A DNA stretch of 64,000 nucleotides from Penicillium oxalicum (lineage: Eukaryota; Ascomycota; Eurotiomycetes; Eurotiales; Aspergillaceae). The notes below the pieces were generated by a model that saw only the letters and a list, made by a program, of their open reading frames with translations, did not search any database and had not been told where the DNA came from. A program made the position numbers and the translations under genes. This document shows, piece after piece, positions 49,336-61,600 of this stretch. Position 1 is the first letter of the stretch. Every line of letters begins with the position of its first letter. The DNA is taken from assembly GCF_001723175.1 (NCBI RefSeq), contig NC_064650.1:2914001-2978000 (forward strand), in the 5' to 3' direction.

Positions 49336-50058
49336 TCACAAATGCCACGCTTTCCAATCCAACTTGCATAAATGGCAGAATTGGCGACAGCGACAGCTAG
49401 AAATATAGTACTCATTCGAGTTAGTTCTGTCCACAATGTTAAGCGCCAGTCTAACATACCGAGCATAGCTGCACCTTTTCGGCAACTGTCCGCACTGATC
49501 GCATTTTTCCTCCTCCGACGGCCAAGCTGTATTATCTTTCCCCATGCCCTTTCCCTTGCAGATATGAATTTCTCCCTGACGTGTATCCAACTTTGCGCGG
49601 TTGGTCTTCTTTTCATTTTCGCATTCAACGGGCTTGACTGGTGTAGATTCAGTCTGAGGCTGTGCGTGGAGAACTTGACATCCCGTGTTGTCACCCTCTA
49701 GTTCGAGATACTCCGTACCTTGAACTAAGCAATTCCCGGGACATAAATCTAGACTGCGTGGGGATCTCGAAGGTTGTGAGCGAGATGTATTTTGGACAGT
49801 CAATTCCATCAAGTACGTCACTTTATTGAACAAGTCAAATAAAAGGGTCAGGGTTGCGTGCATCTGGAGAAAGACACTGGGCAAAAGTAACAAAAAGGGT
49901 GCGAAATGCTCGGCTTTGATTTGGAAATTTTTTGGTGTTTCCACCTCGACGATCTTCGGCTGGGTCGGAGGACTTCGAATTCTGCACAGTCGAAAAAGAT
50001 AGATGCAGAGTCCTTCGTAGTAGAAACGTTGGATCACACCCCTCAGCCAGAAAGTCAT
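49336..50058 (-). CDS. Questionable hypothetical protein, Cys-rich C-terminus
   Basis: Open frame of 240 residues from an ATG at 50058. I do not recognise it. It has a hydrophobic stretch (FAPFLLLLPSVFLQ) and a Cys-rich end (CDQCG, then CRCRQFCHLCKLDWK), which faintly recalls the last half of an in-between-RING zinc finger but with one residue fewer than the usual C-x-C-x4-C spacing. There is a possible intron acceptor (TTTCTAG) just before the Cys-rich end, so the upstream part may not belong to the same protein. It may be chance or a relic. Confidence 0.22.
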   Translation of the reverse strand: MTFWLRGVIQRFYYEGLCIYLFRLCRIRSPPTQPKIVEVETPKNFQIKAEHFAPFLLLLPSVFLQMHATLTLLFDLFNKVTYLMELTVQNTSRSQPSRSPRSLDLCPGNCLVQGTEYLELEGDNTGCQVLHAQPQTESTPVKPVECENEKKTNRAKLDTRQGEIHICKGKGMGKDNTAWPSEEEKCDQCGQLPKRCSYARYVRLALNIVDRTNSNEYYISSCRCRQFCHLCKLDWKAWHL

Positions 50059-51307
50059 GGTGTTGATCGAATTTAAACGGGCAGTCTCGTAGTCGTAATG
50101 CGTAGTCAATACTGGGATTTCTCGGATTCTTTAAAGCTTGGGGCTTCAGTCGACTCAACAGACGCATCTGAGTACCATGATAGTATCTCCTGAATAAGTT
50201 GTCCAATTTCAAACCAAGACATACGCCATTTGAGTCAAGTAAAATGAGAACGTGACCATGACCACAAAGGAGTGTCTCGAACAGGCTAATAGCCTTTCAA
50301 GCAGTCACTTTGGGTAAGACTATACGCTGCACATTCACCTTGGTAAATGAAATCTCCTATTGGGTTACCCGTTTCAATCGGACGACACCCGTGAATTACT
50401 CAAGTCATCTCAATGAGATTCCGTCTCTCGGTTTGGACCTGACTCGCACCTTTGTTGGTTCCTTTTCCTTTCCCCCTCGTTCTTTCTCCCCTTTCTCAAG
50501 CAAAAACTTTTCAGTATCTGGCAGACGAAGATTTTCAGAATGTTGCAGACAATTGATGAAGTTGCCCTCTTTTAATCATTTGCGCCATCGGGACATGCTC
50601 TTGAGATTGACATTATTATTAGGATCTTGCCAGAAGAATTCCCTGTCGCCGTGGACAGAAATACGATAGTACCACCCGAGAATCCTACTGCCAATATTGA
50701 ATTATAGACGAGATGAGACCCTCGGTAATCACGAGCCTCCCAATTTCCTCTTGTTATCTTTAGGTAGTGAGGTTGCTCCTGGATTGGATCACGGAAGGAA
50801 TTGGTAATCGTTGTGTCGCGGGTGGAAAATCATTGAACCCAACGCCGCAACTGTGTTTTTTCGATGAAATTTATGATGTACACTTTGCAAATAACATACA
50901 TTCCATGATATCCGAATGGCAAGAGTGTGTGTGTCTTTGGAAGCCCATCGTTGCCTTTGTGTGTTCCTGTGACGTTCCCAGCGAAAGAGTGAGTCCATGT
51001 AGATCTGTACCAGTACCGTAGTGCCGCCCTCCGATACACGCTGGGAGGCTTCTGATTAGTCGTCGTTAAAGCCCGGCCTTAAATCCGAGCGCCACCAAAG
51101 AACGGCAGAACTCTAATGACCGCTTCTAGGAAACTGCTCTCTCTTACACACAACCTCCACGCTGCTGTACATCAATGCTCATCCAGCGGGCTATGTGCAA
51201 GTGAAGCTCGAGAGAGCTTACATGGGATACCTGGGTCCATACAGACAAAAAATTGCGACTCTGAACCCTGCCTACGGTCACGGCCACGCAGGCCAAACTC
51301 TTTCAAG

Positions 51308-52560
51308 ATGCAAGGCTTCAGTATGTGATAACCCCCGCAACAACCCAGCATGCTCTTCGCTCCTTGAACTAACAATGTGGATCCAGATATGGGACGGTAT
51401 GTCCTGAAATTGCGCGAGGAATTGAGGATGAATGAAGAATTGACAAATTAACCAAAATCTTCAGATATGTCCCATCGGATCAAGAAGGCATCACGTCTGC
51501 AAACAAGTTGGCGGGCAAACATCCCCTCGGTGCGCGCGCCCGTCATCTACAAACTAAAGGCGCCCTCATCGTCCGGTTCGAGATGCCCTTCGCTGTATGG
51601 TGTACCACGTGCAAGCCACACGAGACGATAATCGGCCAAGGCGTCCGATTCAATGCGGAAAAGAAGAAGATCGGGAATTACTATTCAACACCAATCTACA
51701 GCTTTCGCATGAAGCATACCATCTGTGGAGGCTGGATTGAAATTCATACCGATCCCAAGAATACAGCTTACGTGGTTGTCGAGGGTGGTCGAAAACGAGA
51801 TCTGGGAGATGACAAGCCGGCTATTCCAGGGGAAATCATTCTTCGTGGGCATATGCACGATGCAGAGAAGAAGGATGAAGACCCATTTGCAAAGCTCGAA
51901 GGAAAGATTGAAGACAAGCAACGTGCGCAAACGGAATCGACTCGAATAATGGAGTTGCAGCAGCGACAAAGTCGGGACTGGGAAGATCCCTACGAGAAGT
52001 CAAAACGGCTACGTCGCACGTTTCGCGCAGAGCGAAAAGGACTGGAACGACTGGAGGCTAATCGAGAGGCTCTGAAGGATAAAATGAGTCTTGGAATTGA
52101 TTTGGTTGATGAGACAGCGGAGGACCGCCAAAGAGCTGGAATGGTGGACTTTGGCGATGGCACTTCACTTTCAGAGACGGGCCGAGCAACCCGAGTGCGC
52201 CCGATGTTCGAACATCAAAAAAAGAAACCTTCCTCAAGGAGCGAAATACAAGCCAAGGAGCACAAAGAACTGCTCCGCAGCGAGTTGAAGGGCAATACGC
52301 GTGTCGCAATCGATCCTTTCCTGAGAGACCTGGCTGATGCCCAAGACATATGGAAGCCAGGTGTCAAGAGGAAAAAGACTCCTGTGATTGCGTCGCCTCA
52401 GCCAACGCCACCGAGCTCAGCCATCGTCGAGAAAGACAATCAAGAGAAGAAGAGCAGGCTAGCTTCGGCTGAAAGGGACCCGGGGAGACCTGCTGAACAG
52501 CAACCCACACCCGTCCCGCTCACATCAGCGCTAGTGGACTATCATTCTGATACCGAATGA
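51308..52560 (+). CDS. CWC16-family splicing factor (CCDC130/Saf4-like)
   Basis: Predicted 372-residue nuclear protein of the Yju2/CCDC130 (CWC16) family, associated with the spliceosome. Exons 51308-51320, 51387-51396 and 51465-52560. Exon 2 is only 10 nt. The joins give MQGFNMGRYVPSDQEG, the exact kind of N-terminus this family has. The conserved core follows: RFEMPFAVWCTTCKPH with the first Cys pair of the zinc site, GVRFNAEKKKIGNYYSTPIYSFRMKH, then a single Cys in TICGGW (family members have a second pair there, so one ligand appears to be His). The C-terminal half is charged, coiled and disordered (KSKRLRRTFRAERK; NTRVAIDPFL). CCDC130-type members are distinguished from Yju2 by the MQGFNMGRY start, which is present. 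Confidence 0.92.
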
Positions 52561-52749
52561 ACTTCCGAGATTCGCGTGCTATACAGGAAATGCGGAAGCC
52601 CGCAACAAAGCATTCGAAGTTCGGAATTTCTCTCAGGGCTGCTAATTCACCTGGCGATGAACATCCCAGTGAGGTAGCTCATGTCCTTTTCTGAAAGTTG
52701 CAACATCGTTTGTTGGAAATCGCATGTTGAGCCAGCGTTCATTGCTGCA

Positions 52750-54322
52750 TTATTTCGCCCATGGCGCCCTGGTAGGCCCATCTTGATTTTGTGCTGAGGG
52801 TGGATTTCCCGCATTTGCCCACGGAGCTCTGGTTGGGGCCATTGGGCCTGGGGGCAGGCGGGAGGTGTCCGGAAGCACCGGTTTGTTACCGAGTACCCCT
52901 GTCGATCGCGCCGCTGCCCAAGGCGCTGCCGTTGATCTCATCGGCAGCGTGCTTGGAGTGTGAGATTCCGCGTTTGCCCAGGGAGCTCTGGTACTAGCGT
53001 CAGCACTGGGCCGAGCTGAAGTGGTTGGTGGGCCGGCATCCGGTGCGACAGGCCGACCCTGAGGGCCAGAAGTCGTGTGGACGGTCGTTGGTGGTGCGAC
53101 AGCACTGGGGTCGCGATCAAAGCTGAAAAGTGATCCGAAGGGAAAGTGCTGCACCACAGGGAATTTACTCAAAACCTCGGCGTTGTACATTTTGAGCATA
53201 CCCTTAATTACAAGGATGATTAGCTGCGAACGGGGTGGAGGTAAATGAATGGCACACGAGCGGCGGAGATACACTTACCTTGTTGATTTTGCCCCAGCCA
53301 GCTCGAATGCCCGAAATGTCATAGAGCATTGGACTGTGTTCCCAGAAGGGGCCTTTTTTCACGTCGTATATGAATCCGATGGCCGAGAAGTAAAGATTGA
53401 GCCGCCTCTCGCGCTCCACAATCGCTGGCTTGACAACATGACTCGGATCAGGCGCGCCAGGAGCCGAGCCCTCCTCTGGAGTGAGATCCGTATAATCAAT
53501 CGCGGGCGACAGTTGAGCAGAGCCAAATATGTATGGAACGAACGAATGGTCATCGAGGCCCCACACGCCGTGTGAGCCCGCTGGCTCAAGGGTATAGGTC
53601 TTGATCAACAGCCTTATAAGCTCAAGGTATCTGCAGACCTTGGGTGTCAGACGCATCATGATACTCTGGAGGAGACGTCTTGAAACTCACGGCTCAATCA
53701 CCCCTAGTACAAGAGCCCTCTCCTCGACTCCAAACTCAGACTGCGGAAATCCGTTCAATTTCCAGATCGCACCTAGAAATGCCAAAAAGCTCAATTCATG
53801 ACCTGTACCATAGTCAAGTCGTTGTCCACTTCCCCAGCTCCCAAGGAAATATGCCTCAAGCTCCGCTTCTGCCGTCACTCCGCCAGCCGAAGATGAAGGT
53901 CTGTCCAACAATTCCGCTGATAAACACTCTCTCAGCATTGCAGGTGCTCGACTCGCCAAGACCTCATGCCATTTTCGAAAGCTGATATTTCCGAATCTCC
54001 GAGGCCCACTGTCAGGCGGGACCTCCTGCACTATATCTTCGACCTTTGATAGCAGGACTTGTAGTTGGCGGATCGGGGCAGAGAATTGAACAGCCTCCGA
54101 CTCCAACGGCCAACTTTGCATGGAACCATCCGGGAGCTTCGTGGGGAACATTGCTCGATTTAGCTGCAGGACAAAGGTCATGATATCCGAGTATGCTTTA
54201 GAGGTCAAAAAGGCCGGGACATCTTGCGACTCATTGATTCTTTTGGTCGGTTCGACAAACTCATGAGGGGCCGAAGGGTCCAAGACCGCCAGGACACGAA
54301 CAGGCACCCCGCCCGCACTCAT
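52750..54322 (-). CDS. rrd1: PP2A phosphatase activator PTPA (Rrd1-like)
   Basis: Predicted 478-residue peptidyl-prolyl isomerase-type activator of PP2A and related phosphatases. Exons along the minus strand: 54322-53691, 53630-53279 and 53202-52750. The PTPA fold is recognised from [35 protein letters not shown], the signature [43 protein letters not shown] and the terminal [22 protein letters not shown]. After this core comes a low-complexity tail of about 125 residues with three TRAPWA motifs and one TAAPWA. I start at [22 protein letters not shown] (ATG 54322); the frame is open further upstream but an earlier ATG (about 54571) would leave only about 50 bp to the divergent neighbour. The tail suggests the Rrd1 rather than Rrd2 paralogue. 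Confidence 0.9.
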
Positions 54323-54621
54323 TTCGGATGTTGAGACAAAGATTGTCCTGGTTTGAGATAAGCTGAAGGAACAAGGAGAATCGATCAAACGCGGGGCGGG
54401 GGTTTTGAAGACGAGTGGGCTGGAGCTTGGATCTTTTGGGGGTGAAGAAGGCGCCTGCTTCTTTCGGCGGGATGACGATCGAAGTGGGTGGCGGGTCTCC
54501 ACCCAAGCTTCTTTCTCAGCGGCTGCACTTGGCCCGTCGCGGTCGCACTCGCGCAACGAGCTGTCACGCATCAACTCGATAGTGCTGTGGCTTCCTGGCA
54601 CGTGCCTCGCCTCTTGCAGGG
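54323..54621. promoter_or_regulatory. Bidirectional promoter, rrd1 / SANT-like gene
   Basis: The start codons of two divergent genes lie 299 bp apart, so this segment must carry both promoters and 5' UTRs, if the rrd1 start at 54322 is correct. Confidence 0.5.
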
Positions 54622-56939
54622 ATGGGGCCACCTAAAAAGCGGAGATTGCGCAATTCGACGATCGACTCACTCGCCATCATCAATCAAATCAGTGGAGGTG
54701 CAGATTCGTCACGGCGCAATACAATCCACATCGCGCCAACTTCAACCCCTTCGCGAAGCCTGACATCAGGTGTACACAACCTAACGCACGAATTCAGAAA
54801 CGCGACCGATTTTCATCAGCCAGGAAGCGAACCGCCTCCAAAAAGACAATTGCGAAGCCGCGCGATTCATTCCGCGCCGAGGGAAGACATTGGCGCACCG
54901 GAAATCCGGCTCTCGCAGTCATCGGCCTCGGAAGAAGAAGTGTATTCGGAAACGAGATCCGATGATGACTCTGTGGATGAACAGTACGATGATCCCGGTC
55001 AGAACGACAGTGCTGTTCCCGGGTCAGAGGAAGCATTCGAAGATGGAAGACACCATGAGGACGTGGACGACGAAGCCTACAGTGCCGGGAACGATCCTCT
55101 TCCCAACAGCATCCAGCTCATGAGCGATGACTCGGAACCTTTAGCCGGAGACCCTAGCGACTACGAAACAGCCCAGTCTGATAGCCTGCCCAACTCATCC
55201 CGGGCTGCTCCCCAGTCAAGGGGCATTGCGATGTCAAAGAATCAACGAGCCAGATCCACCCGACAAAGGTCGAATGTGGACCTGATGACGGCCTTGGATT
55301 TCAACTTCTACGACAGCGATTGCGATGCGCAGGAAGAGGAGTCCGTACCAGGAGAGTCTGGGGGCGGGATTGTGAGGGCCAGACAGCTTGAAGCCGCTGC
55401 GCTTGCTGATGTCGAGACCGACAAGCTTGCAGGCGGGTTTCGCAAGAAGACATTGCCTCAAACTTTGAATAAGACTCGCGTCAATCCGTTTCAGGAATGT
55501 CCTCAAGCATCGGATGCCGATGAGTCAGATTCCGGACAGTCAGAGCCGAAGTTGAACAATCGGTCATCAACGGTCCATCGTCCAAAAGTCCAGGTGTCAA
55601 ACAGTAAGGCGCAAAATATTCAAGGAGTCGTTTCTCAAGCGCCAGAAATCCAAAACTCAGACATTCATGAGCTTGCTGGTTCAGAGTCGAATGTTCGAGT
55701 GTCAGGAACTCGAGATTCAGTTGTTCAAAAACAAAATGATCCAGCACCGATTGTCCAAATACCAGTTGTCCAGATACCAGGTGTGAAGCCTAGTTGGGAA
55801 GAGTCGGACTCACCAGCACCAGGTTCACCAGAGTCAGATTCATCCGAGTCAAATTTACAAGAGCCAGGCTCACCAGAGTCGACGTCTCCGGTGCCGGACG
55901 CCCCAGTCACAGAATTCCAGGAGTCCGAGGTTCAGGAAGCCGGCCTCCCTACAATCAATGGCAACGAGCCCAATCCACATAAAAACGAAGTGCGAAAGCT
56001 TAGGCGCTGGCTTGCCGAGCAGATCGAAACCTCACCGCAGGGTGCTTTATGGGAGATTGTGCAGAGCACCAGGCGCGTCTTACGACATGCCATGACTCAA
56101 CCCATGCCCGAGTGCCTGCGAGGAGCCGATTCCGAAATCACAGAGATGCGGCAGCTGTACTACGAAATAACCAATGATGCTCGAATTTCAAATCGTACGC
56201 AGAAAAAGCTGCTCAATCTTTGTCATGCGATCCGTACCGAAGCACAATGGATATTCGAGTACGCGGCTGAGGAGGTTCCCGAAGAGACTGGTGAGGGCGC
56301 CAGGCTGCTTGATCAGTTTGAGGCCTACGTGTTGGGCCGCTTGATTACAATCGTGGAGTTTGGCTACAAAACCTATGTCACGTTGGGCCACGGGCAGAAA
56401 GCCAGTTTTTAGGCGTCCTCGGTTTGCTGATGTGGTGCAGCAAGCAAATTTGCAACTATGCCAAGACGTCCTACCTCAGAGAAACGAAAGCTAGATCAAA
56501 GGCAATTCTGCTACCCCTCAAACGGCTCATTCAGTACGTCGAAACTGGAGATCTAGATACGAGCAGAACTTCCAGTCGCGTCTCAAGCAGCAGCCGTCCT
56601 CTGCGCTCTAGTCAGGCAAGCATATCCCACTCGCAAGACGAAAGCAGTGGCTTTCCTCGATGGTCGCAATCGACACAGTCCGATCTCCACTCCTCCTGGC
56701 GGACATGGTCTGTGGATGAAGAGGATGCGCTCCGCGAGAGTGTGCATCTTTTTTCAGGTGAGTTCTCTTTCTTCCGAGCTGGATCGTAGGCATCACACTG
56801 GTTAACAGCCTGCACAGGGGAATGCGAAGATAAAAGCGACCTCATTCCCTTGATCATCAGTCATTTTGGCGATCGCTTACGACGGCGGACGTTTCGGGAT
56901 ATCGAAGCGAAGTTGGATGAATTCCACTCGTTAAGTTGA
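54622..56939 (+). CDS. Unrecognised nuclear-type protein with SANT-like C-terminus
   Basis: Predicted 732-residue protein; exons 54622-56381, 56441-56757 and 56818-56939, all in phase. I do not recognise the family. The start MGPPKKRRLRN is a strong basic nuclear localisation signal. Residues about 60-460 are acidic, Ser/Pro-rich and disordered, with degenerate repeats (PGSPES, SESD, VQIP/VQNS). A helical region follows (about 455-620: RRWLAEQIETSPQGALWEIVQSTRRVL ... LLDQFEAYVLGRL). The last 65 residues begin WRTWSVDEEDALRESVHLF and continue with LIISHFGDRLRRRTFRDIEAKLDEF, resembling a Myb/SANT-type three-helix fold with a leading Trp-acidic motif. A chromatin or kinetochore role is guesswork. 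Confidence 0.8.
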
Positions 56940-58672
56940 GACCTATAAATGCAGCGGCGACAGCTCGCCCTCTGCTTGATGGTCACGTTTACAGTAACCT
57001 TGCTCTATGTTCACCCCATATACCCCTTAGCGTTGGAAGCAAAATACGACTATCTCTTGGTTATCTCTTTCTTCCTTACAAATTTTTTTAACACTTGATA
57101 CACCTTTATGATTTCACTTGAACATGCATTTCTGCATCACAGTTTGCGGTTGTTAATTCTTCTGCGTCTTGGGATTCGCGGAGTTCCGTCGAGCTTGGTT
57201 GACAGCCTCAGGCACCGACCGCGGTGGAGCGAACCATGGAACTCTGGTGGTTGAAGGTTCTGTGTATCCAGTGGGAGGTCAGGAACACGTTTCAAGGAGA
57301 TTGCGTTTGGACCGCGGCTATTGCCAGGTGCTCGTATCGGAATGACTTTGTTGATGGTCAGCCCGGAGAAGTATCACCGGTATTTCAGGCAACAAAGTAC
57401 GGATGGATTCCGCTTCCTTCGCGAACCTCCTCAGCTATCGATTGAACCAATTTTCGCTACTTATTCTTCTTCGAGTGGGTTGTATGGTGCCAAGTAGCCA
57501 CATTCCCAAGCTACAGGACCCAGTGAGATACCTCAAAGGAACTAATCCATTCAGGCTCCCCGAGGACGTTGGGCACCACTGTGTTTGAAACGCATACACT
57601 TTTGCACATTGCCGACGATTTTTGCTCTACCGGTAGTAGCCCAACAAGATCACTTGACCTGGACAAATGGTATAGATCCTTCGGAAAGTTGCAACTCGAC
57701 AAGAACTTTTGCGGGAGCCCTCTCTCTTATCCCCGTCCGATTTAAAGGTCCCTGATACCATGGTTCCTAGTCTCTTTAATTTTGATAGTATCCGCGGTTC
57801 GCTTCATTTTGGCGGTAACTGGCGCTATGATGAAACAGTCCTTCAGATGAAAGTACAGTACAGCTGAAAAGATTGTCTGAATTGAGAGAATGCAAGCACC
57901 TGACAGGAGTCCTCGACGAATCAGCCAAGTCATCAATGCGGGAGTCACTGCGGGAGTCATTGCGGGAGTAGCGACGATCCCCCTCCTCCACCTAATGAAT
58001 GTCGACACCGCCTTTAGCTTCTCCCGCTTTCTCCTTTTCCCTTTTCTTTTTTTTTTCTTTTGAATGAGAGCATTCCTTTCGCTTTGTTTTGACAGGCTGT
58101 TCATTGTTCCAGCTGCACGCAACCTTTTCACTCTGGTCCTCTGCGGGCAGTCGCAATTCTGGTTCGACTTTTAGGATCGATCTGGGAATTGACCCTTCTA
58201 TACCGTCCCAACCGATACCCCTGAACTCCGATAGCTCGGATATACTTCGAGTAAGTCCGCTGTTTTGCTTTCAGGTGAATCGCCGTCCACACCAGACGAA
58301 GACGGGCAGATTACCGCAACGATCCTCTCTGCGATATATGAGAAACTGTATGAGCTGTGTTCGATCCGACTTGCTTAAGGTCGAAATCAATGGACGAGTC
58401 AGTGGCTCAGGATACAGCCAGCACCTACAGATGCTTGATCGCCATGCAGTATCCCAGTGGTATTAGGGGGCGAGCTTGAGCTTCCGGATCTCTCCACATA
58501 TGCAGCAGCTTTTCTGGACACCAATTGCATTGAATCAATGTGGACTAATGAATTTATTCGCTTTCCCAGGTCTCTCCTCTGTGTACTCGCCGATAATTAG
58601 CTGGGCAGCCAAAGTTCCGATCAGTTCTCCCTCTGAGAAAGACTTCTCAACCCCAAGATCTGCTTGACCACC
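56940..58672. other. 1.7-kb intergenic region
   Basis: No gene seen. Contains a small tandem repeat (57937-57972), a pyrimidine tract (58018-58060) and, at its right end, the promoter and likely 5' UTR of the coiled-coil gene. Confidence 0.55.
57937..57972. repeat. 12-bp tandem repeat, three copies
   Basis: TGCGGGAGTCAC, TGCGGGAGTCAT and TGCGGGAGTAGC lie head to tail; the third copy differs at its end. Intergenic. Confidence 0.75.
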
Positions 58673-61600
58673 ATGGCCTCGGGACAAGAGACAATGCCAA
58701 TTCATTCCGATATCGAAGCTGAGATGACGGCACCCGCAACCCCTCTGAGCTCAGCAGCGCCGTTGGGCAGCGACGACACCGGCAAAGCGAGCCCCGAGTC
58801 ATCCAAGGAGAATGTTCCCGGTGCAGATGGCAAAAACAGTGTCTCTCCTAAGGCGGCTGTCAAACGTCCAGTGTCGAGTTCCACGAGCTCGACAAAGAGG
58901 CCAACTTCATCCTCTGCTGCAAGCAAGACCGCATCATCAACTGTTCGCTCAGGCACCACGGCGAGCTCACTGAGCAAGCCTCCCACAAGGCCCCTGTCGG
59001 GTTCCACCACCACTCGCAGACCTTTGAGCAGCTCAACTACCACATCTCACCGATCGCGTCCCTCTATTAGCAGCTCCGCTGACGAGAAAACCCGATCAAT
59101 TGCCAGCTCCGGGGACGAGAAGCGTGGCATTTCAGGCTCAGCCAAGCGGATGTCTATGGTCGGCACTTCCTCCACCCGACCACCATTGAAGACTTCCTCG
59201 ACCCTGGATCGTCGATCTAGCATTGCGGGTGCGCCTCTAGAGAAGAAAACCGCACCCTCGACAGTGTCTCGAACCACTTCGAGCTCCACAGTTAAGCCGG
59301 TCGGCAAGTTGACATCAGCGACTGCACCATCAAGTCGGTCAACACCGTCGACCACCGCCGCCCGTCCAGCAGCTCGGCCCATCTCCTTGACGGCCAGCAC
59401 CCGAAGCGTGGCTTCCTCGGTCAGTGACCCAAAGAAGCGCCTGAGCACCATTGGTGGCACCACGGTTCGATCTTCCGAGAGCACCGAGAAAGTTCAAGCC
59501 CTGCAGACCAAGCTCTCAGAAAGCGAGGAGATCATCTCAAATCTTCAATCGCAGCTTGAAACTGTGAATGAAAAGCTAAGCCAGCTGACTATTGCGAGCG
59601 AAGATGGCGCCAAGGAAGGGGAAGCCGCAGAAGCTGCCAAGGCCAGCCACGCTGGTGAACTTGAGAAGTTGACCTCTGCTCACGCCGAAGAGCTGGAGGC
59701 ACTCCAATCACGTCTGAAGCAGGCTGAAGCTCACCGCAAGGAGCTTGAGGAAAAGTTCCAGAATGATCTTGACGAGGCCAAACAGTCCGCAAATGTAAAG
59801 GACGATGAAGAATTGAATGCCGTGCTTGCTCAGAATGAGAGCCTCAAGGCGCAAATCGAGGAATTGAACAAGGGCCTTGAGAGAGATGTTGCTGAGCACA
59901 AGACCGCCGCCGAAGCCTTTGAAGAGCAAATCAAGGTGCTCAAGGCCGACTTGGCGTCCCAGAAAGCGTCTTTGGAGGAAGAAAAAGCCACGGCTATTGA
60001 GAATCTGCAGAGAGAACTGCAAGGCCGTGATCAAGTCATGGAGGAGCTGATCGCCGCGCACAAGAAGCTGACCGACTCCAAGGATGAAAAGCTTTCTGCT
60101 GAGCAGGAAGCCGCGAAAGAACTTCGAGACCAGATTCTTTCGCTCGAGACCAAGCTTACCGAAGCGGAGTCGGCCACGAAAGAGAGCTCTCGGGAGACCG
60201 ACATATCTCTGTTGGAGAAAGAGAAGGAAGTCGCCGAGCTGAAGGAAACCCTCGAGAAACTTCGCCAAGAGCTCGAGTCGGCTCGTGACGCTACTGTCGC
60301 GGATCAGGCGGCCAAGGTGAAGGACATGGAGTCTTCTCATGAGCTCGCTTTAGCGGCTCTCAAGGCAGAGCATGAGAACGCTCTGAGCTCCCTCTCCGCG
60401 TCGCACGCCGAAGAGCTCACCGTCGCCAAGGCTGCTGCTGAGTCAAGCGGATCCGAACACTCTCAGCAGCTGGATGAGCTTCGGGAATCCTTGGAGGCGT
60501 CCAAGGTCGCCGCTCAGGAAGCTCAGGCCCGTGCCATCGAGGAACTCAAGGCCGCCCATGAGGCTGAAATGAAGAAGCTGCAGGAGCAACTCGAAGTTTC
60601 ACAACGGGCCCTTGACGAAACCCGTCACACTTTGGAAGAAGGCAAAGCATCCGCCCAGGAAGATGCTGTTCATGAAATCGATGACCTCCATCACAAGGTT
60701 GAGTCCCTGGAGACGCAACTGTCAACGACCACGAGCGAGATCAAGGCCCTCCAGGAGGAGATGCAAGGCAAACAGGCTGAGGCGGAACAGTTGTATCAGA
60801 GTCTGAAGAGAGTTGAGACCGAAGCAAAGTCCAAGGAGGAACATCAGCAGGCTATGCTCAAGGAGCGCGAAGCTCAGGTTGAGGCCGCTGAGCAGAAGGC
60901 CGCCGAGGCTATCCGTCTCTTGGAAGAACAAAAGTCCCTGACCACTACTACTTCTGACCAACACGTCCAGGAGCTTGAGACTCTCAGAGCTGCGCATGTC
61001 GCTGAGCTCGAACGCGCTCAACAAGACTCTTCATCTTCCCACAACATTGTGTTGAGCGAGCTTCAGCAAAAGTACGATGAGCTCAGTGCCAGGAATAAGG
61101 AATTAGAGCAGGGGCACGTCGAGAAAGTGGAGTCCCTGCAGGCTCAGCTGAAGTCTGCCCTGGAACGCCATGCCACTGAGATGTCTTCTCTGACCGACGC
61201 TCGCGAGTCAGAGCTCGCTGAGCTTCAGAACCAGCACGAGCAGACCAAGGCTACGCTGCAGGCTGAGCTGGAGTCTCTGCGAGCTTCTGAGGGTGCGAAC
61301 CAAGTCTCCCACGCAAAGGAGCTTGAGGAGCTTCAGAGAGGCTTTGCAGAGACCAAGGCCAAGCTTCAATCCGAACTTGAAGCTTCCCAGGCTTCCAAGG
61401 CTGCTGATGCGGATGCCGAACACGGACGAGCGATTGAAGAATTGTTGCAACTCCAAGATATGAAGATCACTTCTCTCCGGGCAGAATTTGAGGAGTCGCA
61501 AAAGGCCAAGATCGAGGAACTCGAGAAGTCCCACGAGATTGTGCTCGCCAATGTTCGTGAGCAACTCGAAAAATCCAACGCTGCTGCTCAGGATACCTCT

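Larger units (their letters stand above)
47538..51307. other. 3.8-kb gene-poor region
   Basis: Divergent gap between the RGS-LOV gene and the splicing-factor gene. It contains a G12 run (49259-49270) and one long minus-strand frame (49336-50058, listed separately). Nothing else is supportable. Confidence 0.45.

Noticed and set aside
49336..50109. Full 257-codon minus-strand frame as an RBR-type ubiquitin ligase
   Set aside because: Begins with TTG, lacks the first RING and the usual Cys/His spacing; kept only as a low-confidence frame from its internal ATG.
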